A DNA stretch of 64,000 bases. Source: Burkholderia sp. BCC1644 (GTDB lineage: Bacteria; Pseudomonadota; Gammaproteobacteria; Burkholderiales; Burkholderiaceae). Positions 46,665 through 53,556 of the stretch are shown here, piece after piece. The stretch lies in NCBI RefSeq assembly GCF_902833225.1, contig NZ_CADFEI010000011.1, positions 1 to 64,000 on the forward strand, in the 5' to 3' direction. The first letter of the stretch is position 1. The number at the start of each line of letters is the position of its first letter. A program made the translations under genes and the position numbers. Under the pieces are notes generated by a model. It searched no databases. It saw only the letters and a list, made by a program, of their open reading frames with translations, and had not been told where the DNA came from.

Positions 46665-46802
46665 CCGCACCGGCCGGTCGCCGGCGGGCAACGCGCGCGG
46701 TGCGGCAGGGTGCCGCACGCGCGCTGTCAGTTTCGTGCCAGACCGTTCGCGCTAAAATCGCGCGATTGTTTTCCGGACCGACCGACGAGGAACCCCGCTG
46801 AC

Positions 46803-47315
46803 ATGAACGACTACACGCTTGCGCTACGCCGTGAACGCCGCCTGCTGATGCTGCTCGGATGGGGCTGCATCGCCCTGCTGGCCGGTGCGCTGTACCTGCA
46901 GTACGTGAAGAACGAGGATCCGTGCCCGCTGTGCATCATCCAGCGCTACTTCTTCTCCGCGATCGGGATCTTCGCGTTCCTGGCCGCCGGGATCCGCAAC
47001 TGGCGCGGCATCTGGGTGCTCGAACTGCTGATCGCGATCGCGGCGGCCGGCGGCGTCGGCACGGCCGCGCGACACCTGTCGATCCAGATGAATCCGGGCT
47101 TCAGCTGCGGCTTCGACACGCTGCAGCCGATCGTCGACAGCCTGCCGCCCGCGCAGTGGTTCCCCGGCATGTTCAAGGTCGCCGGGCTGTGCGAGACCGT
47201 CTATCCGCCGATCTTCGGCATCCTGCTGCCGGGCTGGGCGCTGATCGGCTTCGCCGTGATCCTGGTTGCCGTCGTCGCGAGCCTCTGGCGCCATCGCCGC
47301 AAGCTCGCGGGCTGA
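46803..47315 (+). CDS. dsbB: Disulfide bond formation protein B
   Basis: 170 residues, four membrane helices. Both redox pairs are in place: Cys41-Cys44 (DPCPLCIIQRY) and Cys102/Cys130 (FSCGF, AGLCE), matching E. coli Cys41, 44, 104 and 130. It reoxidises periplasmic DsbA and passes electrons to ubiquinone. ATG at 46803 follows GAGGAA. A GC stem without T-tract lies downstream. Confidence 0.96.
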   Translation: MNDYTLALRRERRLLMLLGWGCIALLAGALYLQYVKNEDPCPLCIIQRYFFSAIGIFAFLAAGIRNWRGIWVLELLIAIAAAGGVGTAARHLSIQMNPGFSCGFDTLQPIVDSLPPAQWFPGMFKVAGLCETVYPPIFGILLPGWALIGFAVILVAVVASLWRHRRKLAG

Positions 47316-47747
47316 CCCGACGGCCGCTTTGACGGCCGCTTTGCCGGCCCCTGGCATGTGCGGCCCGACCGATCGGGCCGCACGTCGCCGACACGTCCCC
47401 CGGCTCAGATTCACGCGTTTGCCGGCCGCATCCGGCCGGTCGCGTGTAAACACCTACTCCGCCGCCGCCCCGATCAACGGGCAAACGCGCGGCGCGCGAC
47501 CGTCGCGCCCACGCCCCGTCACGCGTGCGTTTCAGCCCGATGTGCACGCATCGGCGCCCCGATCCCGCGCGGCGGGCCTATGATCGACATGATCGCCTCC
47601 TGATAGCCCGGATCACCGCCCGGCCATGTTCGCGCCGCATGGCGGTGCTATCTTCGGGACTGGATGGCGATCTACGTGCGCGAGGCCAGGCGGTCTCACC
47701 ACCCCTGCGTAACGCGCGCCCGATCCGCAATGTCGACTGGATTCATC
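47316..47747. other. Non-coding stretch after dsbB with one strong hairpin
   Basis: No gene is recognisable. A perfect 11-bp stem (47358-47368 with 47373-47383, loop CCGA) follows dsbB by about 45 bases; there is no T-tract, so a terminator role is uncertain. An imperfect repeat (ACGGCCGCTTTG, twice near 47320-47342) precedes it. Confidence 0.45.
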
Positions 47748-47951
47748 ATGACAACGCAAACCATCCGCATCCGTCACCCTCATGGCGTCCGCGTGTCCGG
47801 CGGCGCCGTTCGCGCGCGTCGTCAGCGCGCTGCCGTCGCACTGCATCAGCCGTGCGGCCGGCCTGCCCTGCTCCCGTCTGTCCTCGTCATCGCCACGCCC
47901 GCCAGCCCGCGCCGCGTGTCGTGCCGCGTCGTTTCGCACGGGGTGTGCTGA
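47748..47951 (+). pseudogene. 67-codon frame overlapping xdhC; possible xdhA remnant
   Basis: An open frame starting MTTQTIRIRHPHGVR ends with TGA at 47949-47951, overlapping the xdhC ATG by one base. After the first dozen residues it is Arg/Ala/Val-rich and looks non-coding. From memory, the small xanthine dehydrogenase subunit of Burkholderia starts with a similar MxxQxIRF stretch, so this could be the head of a deleted xdhA. No [2Fe-2S] cysteine motifs are present. This is an inference with low confidence. Confidence 0.3.
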
Positions 47952-48955
47952 TGGAAGCCTGGCTCGGCGATCTGCAGCAACTGCTTGCGCACGGCGAAGC
48001 GGCCGTGCTCGTGACGGTCGCGCATACCGACGGCTCGGCGCCGCGTGAAGCCGGCACCAAGATGCTCGTCACGCGCGACATGGCCCGCCATACGATCGGC
48101 GGCGGTCATCTGGAATGGAAGGCGATCGAGATCGCGCGGCATCTGCTGAAGGATGGCGCGCACGTGCCGCACGCGCGCCGGCTCGAACGGCTCGCGCTCG
48201 GCCCGAGTCTCGGCCAGTGCTGCGGCGGCGCCGTGGTGCTCGCGTTCGAGCGGCTCGACGTCGGCGATCTCGGCTGGATCATGTCGCTCGCAAAGCGCGT
48301 CGCGGCCGGCGCCGCGACCGTGCGTAGCGTATCATTCGGCCCCTCGCCGGGCGCGCCGCTGTTGAGCGAGCCCGAATCGGAAGCCGCGCGTGCCGACTGC
48401 CTGCTGTGGGAAACCGGCGGCGTGTCGCTGATGACCGAAACGATCGCGCCGTATGCGTTCCCCGTCGTGCTGTTCGGCGCCGGGCACATCGGCACCGCGC
48501 TCGTGAAGGTGCTGGCGACGCTGCCTTGCCACGTGCGCTGGATCGACGGGCCCGATGCGGTGTTCCCGCCGGCCGACGCGCTCGCCGGCATCGGCAACCT
48601 CGCGATCGAAGCGGCCGCTGCCCCGGCCGACGCAGTCGACGCAGCACCGCCGCAGTCCTACTTCGTCGTGATGACGCACGACCACGCACTCGATTTCGTG
48701 CTGGCCGAGCGCATCCTGCGTCGCGGCGACTATGCGTACTTCGGGATGACCGGCTCGCACGCCAAACGCGTGCAGTTCGATCATCGCCTCGCGGCGATCG
48801 GCATCGACCCGGCCCAGGTCGCGCGGATGCGCTGCCCGATCGGTGTCGAAGGCATCATCGACAAGGCGCCCGAAGTGATCGCGATCTCGGTGGCTGCGCA
48901 ATTGCTGCAGGCCGTCGAGGCGAATGCGTCCGTGCAGGCTTCCCCTACCTACTGA
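47951..48955 (+). CDS. xdhC: Xanthine dehydrogenase accessory protein
   Basis: 334 residues, XdhC/CoxI family. The N-terminal half has PREAGTKMLVTRD and GGGHLEWKAIEIA; LGQCCGGAVVLAFE holds the Cys pair thought to bind the molybdenum cofactor; the Rossmann-like C-terminal half has VVLFGAGHIGTALVKVLATL. XdhC binds and sulfurates Mo cofactor for insertion into XdhB. The catalytic subunits xdhA and xdhB are not upstream, although adenine and guanine deaminase genes follow. The ATG at 47951 is the only start giving the family N-terminus. Confidence 0.93.
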   Translation: MEAWLGDLQQLLAHGEAAVLVTVAHTDGSAPREAGTKMLVTRDMARHTIGGGHLEWKAIEIARHLLKDGAHVPHARRLERLALGPSLGQCCGGAVVLAFERLDVGDLGWIMSLAKRVAAGAATVRSVSFGPSPGAPLLSEPESEAARADCLLWETGGVSLMTETIAPYAFPVVLFGAGHIGTALVKVLATLPCHVRWIDGPDAVFPPADALAGIGNLAIEAAAAPADAVDAAPPQSYFVVMTHDHALDFVLAERILRRGDYAYFGMTGSHAKRVQFDHRLAAIGIDPAQVARMRCPIGVEGIIDKAPEVIAISVAAQLLQAVEANASVQASPTY

Positions 48956-48973
48956 CCGACCAAGAACGACGCC

Positions 48974-49999
48974 ATGACCCCGACATTCAAGGACAAGATT
49001 GCCCGTGCGCCGAAAGCGGAGCTGCACATCCACATCGAAGGCTCGCTCGAGCCCGAACTGATTTTTGCGCTCGCGCAGCGCAACGGCGTGAAGCTCGCGT
49101 ACGACTCGATCGACGCGCTGCGCGCCGCGTACGCGTTCACCGACCTGCAGTCGTTCCTCGACATCTATTACGCCGGCGCGAGCGTGCTGCTGACCGAGCA
49201 GGATTTCTACGACATGACGGCTGCGTATTGCGAACGCGCGCTTGCCGACAACGTCGTCCACACCGAGCTGTTCTTCGATCCGCAGACGCACACCGAGCGT
49301 GGCGTGCCGATCGAGACGGTCGTTGCGGGCATCGAGCGCGCACTCGCCGATGCCGAACAGCGCGGGCTGTCGAGCAAGCTGATCCTGTGCTTCCTGCGTC
49401 ACCTGTCCGAAGAGGACGCGCTCGCGACGTTCGAATCCGCATTGCCGCTGTTCGAGCGCTATCGCCACCGGCTGATCGGCGTGGGCCTCGACTCGTCCGA
49501 GCTCGGCCATCCGCCCGTCAAGTTCGCGCGCGTGTTCGAGAAAGCGCGCGCGCTCGGGCTGAAGCTCGTCGCGCACGCGGGCGAGGAAGGCCCGCCCGCA
49601 TATATCTACGAAGCGCTCGATGTCCTGAAGGTCGACCGGATCGACCACGGCGTGCGCAGCATCGAAGACGCGGCGCTCGTCGAACGCCTCGCCAAAACGC
49701 GCACCGCGCTGACCGTCTGCCCGCTGTCGAACCTGAAGCTGTGCGTGTTCGACGACATGACGAAGCACACGCTGAAGGCGCTGCTCGATCGCGGCGTCGC
49801 GGTGACGATCAACTCCGACGATCCGGCCTATTTCGGCGGCTACGTCAATGAAAACTACTTCGCGACGGCCGAAGGGCTGCAGCTCACGGATGCCGAAGTC
49901 CATGCGGTGATCCGCAACGGCTTCGAAGCGTCGTTCATCGAACCGGCGCAGCGCGACGCACTGTACGCGCGCCTCGACGCGTACTGGCAGGCCGCGTGA
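48974..49999 (+). CDS. Adenine deaminase (adenosine deaminase superfamily)
   Basis: 341 residues. Zn ligands His18 and His20 lie in PKAELHIHIEG; others are His in LVAHAGEEG and Asp in INSDDPAYFGG. The HIEGSLEPE motif and FFDPQTHTERGVP, VGLDSSELGHPP and SNLKLCVFDDM stretches match the bacterial group shown to deaminate adenine (type PA0148) rather than adenosine. It turns adenine into hypoxanthine. It is 18 bases after xdhC, consistent with purine degradation. It is often annotated add. Confidence 0.9.
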   Translation: MTPTFKDKIARAPKAELHIHIEGSLEPELIFALAQRNGVKLAYDSIDALRAAYAFTDLQSFLDIYYAGASVLLTEQDFYDMTAAYCERALADNVVHTELFFDPQTHTERGVPIETVVAGIERALADAEQRGLSSKLILCFLRHLSEEDALATFESALPLFERYRHRLIGVGLDSSELGHPPVKFARVFEKARALGLKLVAHAGEEGPPAYIYEALDVLKVDRIDHGVRSIEDAALVERLAKTRTALTVCPLSNLKLCVFDDMTKHTLKALLDRGVAVTINSDDPAYFGGYVNENYFATAEGLQLTDAEVHAVIRNGFEASFIEPAQRDALYARLDAYWQAA

Positions 50000-50025
50000 C
50001 GGCCCGCATCGAGGAACGCTGACAG

Positions 50026-50373
50026 ATGAGACACGGAAACGGCATCCGCTTCGCGACCATCGGTTCGGCCTTGCGCCGGGCCGGTCGCGGGCGTGCGCGC
50101 GTGGCGACGGCACGGTTCGTCGTCGCCCGCGTGTGCCTGCCGTCGCGGTGTGCCGTTCCGTTCGCCGCCGCATCGGTCGCGAGCGCAACGGCTGCGAGGT
50201 TAGCCGGCAACCACTGGCTGGCGGCTTCGGCCGCCACGTTCGCCCGCGCAATCGCCTTCGGTCGTGCCGCACGCAGCGTGCCGCAACCGCTCGCGAAGCA
50301 CCGTCCCGCCCCCGTGCGGCGTCGATCGCTTTCTTCTGTTCGCCTTACCTTGATGCAGGACCATTCGTCATGA
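50026..50373 (+). CDS. Doubtful small ORF between adenine deaminase and guaD
   Basis: A 115-codon frame fills most of the 370-base gap, and its stop overlaps the guaD ATG (ATGA). GAGGA lies upstream of its ATG. The product is Arg/Ala/Val-rich with no domain or signal that I can see. The overlap may be chance in GC-rich DNA. Otherwise the gap holds nothing recognisable. Confidence 0.2.
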   Translation: MRHGNGIRFATIGSALRRAGRGRARVATARFVVARVCLPSRCAVPFAAASVASATAARLAGNHWLAASAATFARAIAFGRAARSVPQPLAKHRPAPVRRRSLSSVRLTLMQDHSS

Positions 50374-51689
50374 CGCAAACCGCTTTCCGTTCCCAGCTGC
50401 TGACCTTCAACGGCGACCCGGCGCAATCGAGCCAGGCCGCGAACTACGAGACCGACGGCCTCCTGATCGTCGCCGACGGCAAGGTCGTCGCGGCCGGCCC
50501 GTATGCACAGCTCGCGGCGACGCTCGCGCGCGACGCGGTCGTCCACGACCTGAGCGACAAGCTGATCGTGCCCGGCTTCATCGACACGCACATCCACTAC
50601 CCGCAGACGGACATGATCGCGTCGCCGGCGCCGGGCCTGCTGCCGTGGCTCGACAAGTACACGTTCCCGACCGAGCGCCAGTTCGGCGACCCCGAGCATG
50701 CGCGCGAAGTCGCCGATTTCTTCGTCGACGAACTGCTCGCGTGCGGCACGACGAGCGCGCTCGTCTACTGCACGGTGCACAAGCAGTCGGCCGATGCGCT
50801 GTTCGCGGCGAGCGACGCGCGCGACCTGCGGATGATCGCGGGCAAGGTGCTGATGGACCGCAACTGCCCCGAGTTCCTGCGCGACACCGCGCAATCGGGT
50901 TACGACGACAGCGCCGAGCTGATCGACCGCTGGCATGGCAAGGGCCGCCAGATGTACGCGCTCACGCCGCGCTTCGCGCCGACGTCGACCGAGGCCCAGC
51001 TCGAAGCGTGCGGCGAACTCGCGCGCCGCCATCCGGACGTGTTCGTGCAGAGCCACGTCGCGGAAAACGTCGACGAGGTGAAATGGGTGGCCGAGCTGTT
51101 CCCGGGCCATCGCAGCTATCTCGACATCTACGACCGCTACGGTCTGCTGCGTCCGCGCGCGGTGTACGGCCACTGCATCCACCTCGACGACGAGGACCGC
51201 CGCCGGATGGCCGAGACGCGCACCGTCGTCGCGCACTGCCCGACGTCGAACTTCTTCCTCGGCAGCGGACTGTTCGACTTCGACAAGGCCGGTGAGCACG
51301 ACGTGCCCGTCACGCTCGCGACCGACGTCGGCGGCGGCACGTCGTTCTCGATGCTGCAGACGATGAACGAGGCGCACAAGGTCGCGCGGCTGTCGGGCCA
51401 CCACCTGACCGCGACGCGGATGTTCTGGCTCGCGACGGCCGGCGCCGCGCAGGCGCTCGACCTCGCCGACACGGTCGGCACGCTCAAGCCGCGCACTGAG
51501 GCCGACTTCGTCGTGCTCGACCCTCAGGCCACGCCGCTGCTCGCGCGCCGCACGAAGCGCGCGGATTCGCTGGAGGAACTGCTGTTCGCGTTCGCACTGC
51601 TCGGCGACGACCGCGCGGTGTACCGCACCTATGCGGCCGGCGAGCTCGTCCACGAGCGCGGCGCCGCGCGCCGCCCGGCCGCCGCGTAA
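50370..51689 (+). CDS. guaD: Guanine deaminase
   Basis: 439 residues, amidohydrolase superfamily. Zn motif is GFIDTHIHYPQTDM (about 70-83); others are QSHVAENVDEV, GHCIHLDDEDRRRM and TLATDVGGGTSFSML. It converts guanine to xanthine. With adenine deaminase and XdhC it belongs to a purine breakdown set feeding xanthine dehydrogenase. The ATG at 50370 gives MTQTAFRSQLLTF; the longer frame runs through the gap upstream and is spurious. Confidence 0.95.
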   Translation: MTQTAFRSQLLTFNGDPAQSSQAANYETDGLLIVADGKVVAAGPYAQLAATLARDAVVHDLSDKLIVPGFIDTHIHYPQTDMIASPAPGLLPWLDKYTFPTERQFGDPEHAREVADFFVDELLACGTTSALVYCTVHKQSADALFAASDARDLRMIAGKVLMDRNCPEFLRDTAQSGYDDSAELIDRWHGKGRQMYALTPRFAPTSTEAQLEACGELARRHPDVFVQSHVAENVDEVKWVAELFPGHRSYLDIYDRYGLLRPRAVYGHCIHLDDEDRRRMAETRTVVAHCPTSNFFLGSGLFDFDKAGEHDVPVTLATDVGGGTSFSMLQTMNEAHKVARLSGHHLTATRMFWLATAGAAQALDLADTVGTLKPRTEADFVVLDPQATPLLARRTKRADSLEELLFAFALLGDDRAVYRTYAAGELVHERGAARRPAAA

Positions 51690-51800
51690 CGTAACGGTAA
51701 CGGCCCGCCGGAACGCTGCCCCGGCAGGCGCGGCACATTCGCCGCCGCGCCTGCCGGGCAGCCGGACGCAGATCGGGCCCCGACTCTCTGCCCGACCGCC

Positions 51801-51829
51801 TTCCAGCACGCAATGCGCCGTGCTAGAAT
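51801..51829 (+). promoter_or_regulatory. Promoter of the riboswitch-controlled exporter gene
   Basis: TAGAAT (51824-51829) is a good -10 located 8 bases before the riboswitch. TTCCAG (51801-51806), 17 bases upstream, is a weak -35. Confidence 0.5.
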
Positions 51830-51837
51830 TCGCCGCT

Positions 51838-51964
51838 CATTGGGGAGTAGCCGCTCCGCTCGATGTCCCGCGCCCCCGGCGCGCATCGTGACGGAGGCGT
51901 CCGTCAACAGACTTGGCCGTACGGCCATGGCGGACGCAGCCACCTGGGCCTGGCGAGACCGATG
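51838..51964 (+). promoter_or_regulatory. yybP-ykoY manganese riboswitch
   Basis: The signature GGGGAGTAGCC (51842-51852) and the loop region CCGTCAACAGACTTGGCC (51901-51918) are the conserved yybP-ykoY parts. P1 pairs CATTGG (51838-51843) with CCGATG (51959-51964). A P3-like stem GCGTCCG/CGGACGC encloses a GGCCGTACGGCC hairpin. This class binds Mn2+ and turns on genes for manganese export. Here it precedes a GDT1/UPF0016 gene by about 80 bases, the expected partner. Confidence 0.88.
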
Positions 51965-52045
51965 GTTCACAGTGCGCCGCATCAGGGCCCGGCGCGCCGT
52001 GGATCGTCGCTCGCACGCACAACATCGGCCCGTGGAACCCCATCC

Positions 52046-52618
52046 GTGTCTCAAGCCTTCCTGATCTCCACCGGCGCCGTCGCCCTCGCTGAAATCGGCG
52101 ACAAGACCCAACTGCTTTCCCTCGTCCTGGCCGCGCGTTATCGCAAGCCGGTGCCGATCATTCTCGGCGTGCTCGTCGCGACGCTCGTGAACCACGGTTT
52201 CGCCGGCGCGCTCGGCGAATGGCTCGGCGCGCTCGTCACGCCGTCGATCATGCGCTGGGCGCTCGCGTTCTCGTTCATCGCGATGGGGTTGTGGATTCTC
52301 GTGCCGGACAAGCTCGACGCCGACGAAGCCAACGCCAACCGTTCGCGGCTCGGCGTGTTCGGCGCGACGCTCGTCGCGTTCTTCCTCGCGGAAATGGGCG
52401 ACAAGACGCAGATCGCGACCGTCGCACTGGCCGCGCGCTTCCAGGACTACATCGGCGTGGTGGCCGGCACGACGTTCGGGATGATGCTCGCGAACGTGCC
52501 GGCGATCCTGCTCGGCGACCGCTTCGCGCACCGCCTGCCGACCAAGCTCGTGCACGGGATCGCGGCCGTGCTGTTCGTCGTGCTCGGCGCGCTGGCGCTG
52601 CTGGGTATCGGGGTCTGA
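52046..52618 (+). CDS. GDT1/UPF0016 family manganese exporter
   Basis: 190 residues, six predicted helices. Both family repeats are present: ALAEIGDKTQLLS (about 11-23) and FFLAEMGDKTQIAT (about 112-125), the E-x-G-D-(K/R)-(S/T) motif that binds cation. Homologues (MneA of Vibrio, TMEM165 in eukaryotes) move Mn2+ or Ca2+. The riboswitch in front supports Mn2+ export. Start is GTG at 52046, giving SQAFLISTGAVALAEIGDKT; the SD is weak, as expected where the riboswitch may control translation. Confidence 0.93.
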   Translation: MSQAFLISTGAVALAEIGDKTQLLSLVLAARYRKPVPIILGVLVATLVNHGFAGALGEWLGALVTPSIMRWALAFSFIAMGLWILVPDKLDADEANANRSRLGVFGATLVAFFLAEMGDKTQIATVALAARFQDYIGVVAGTTFGMMLANVPAILLGDRFAHRLPTKLVHGIAAVLFVVLGALALLGIGV

Positions 52619-52670
52619 CGGAAAGGGTTGGCTGGCGCGGCCGGACGGCCGCGCCGAAATGGATACCGCG

Positions 52671-53369
52671 TTACTTCGCGACGGCCGCGCCCGAAGCCGG
52701 TGCAACCGGCACCGCGCGTTCGTTGGCGGCCGGCGCCGCCGGCCCGCCGCGCTTGTCGACCGGCAGCCGGACCGAGCGGACCGCGCCGTTCGACAGCGGG
52801 AAATCGGCGAGCGCGCTACGCGCGAGGAACGGCATCGCGTACAGCAGCGTGCCGTTGTCGCCGGTCGTGCGCGCGGACACGTTGTACACCTCCTTGCCCG
52901 TCGCCCGCTCGGTGATGCGAATGCCGAGCGTGTAGTCGAACACCTGGTAAGTCTGCGCGACATAGCCGGCCGGCATCGGCCCCCAGGGACCCCACGGGCC
53001 CCACGGGCCGCGCCGCCAGTACGGCCCGGGCGCGAACCACGGATCGTAATAGACAGGCTGCGGCACCGTCACGAGATCGCTGCCGACCGCATAGGTCAGT
53101 CCGACGAGATAGCGCGCCTGCGCCGGCGGCACCTGCCGGAACGCATACGCGGACAGCTCGTTCGCGACGATCGGCTCGTAGGTCGACTGCTCGATGCTGT
53201 TCTTCTGCGCATCGGTGCGCGTAAACGCATAGGTGCGTGTCGCGTCGCTGCCGCTCCAGTCGGAGAAGGCCGTGACCTGGGTCGTCACATAGCTGGTGCA
53301 GCCCGTCAGCAGCGCCACGCACAGCGCCGCCGCCCAGCCCGCACCGCGAAAAATCCAATCGCGTTTCAT
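52671..53369 (-). CDS. DUF4136 lipoprotein
   Basis: 232 residues. A lipoprotein signal peptide ends in the lipobox LLTGC (Cys about residue 24). The DUF4136 fold follows (SDWSGSDATRTYAFTR ... YLVGLTYAVGSDLV ... FDYTLGIRITERATGKEVYNVSART), with a Trp/Gly/Pro repeat (RRGPWGPWGPWGPMP) in the middle. Predicted outer-membrane lipoprotein of unknown function. The ATG at 53369 gives the signal. Convergent with the Mn exporter gene, divergent from pepN. Confidence 0.9.
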   Translation of the reverse strand: MKRDWIFRGAGWAAALCVALLTGCTSYVTTQVTAFSDWSGSDATRTYAFTRTDAQKNSIEQSTYEPIVANELSAYAFRQVPPAQARYLVGLTYAVGSDLVTVPQPVYYDPWFAPGPYWRRGPWGPWGPWGPMPAGYVAQTYQVFDYTLGIRITERATGKEVYNVSARTTGDNGTLLYAMPFLARSALADFPLSNGAVRSVRLPVDKRGGPAAPAANERAVPVAPASGAAVAK

Positions 53370-53556
53370 GTTGATCCTCGTCGATCCGTCACCCGTTCGT
53401 CGCACCGTGCGAACCGTAACGGGATGCCGATAATACGCGGACTGCCGGAAGCGGTAAAAAGTTCGCCCGGCACGCAGCCGCAAGCCTTTGTACAATGGCC
53501 CGGTTCGCCTGGCCCGCGTGACGGGCCCGCCCCCCACTCCACCGATCTCGACGACC

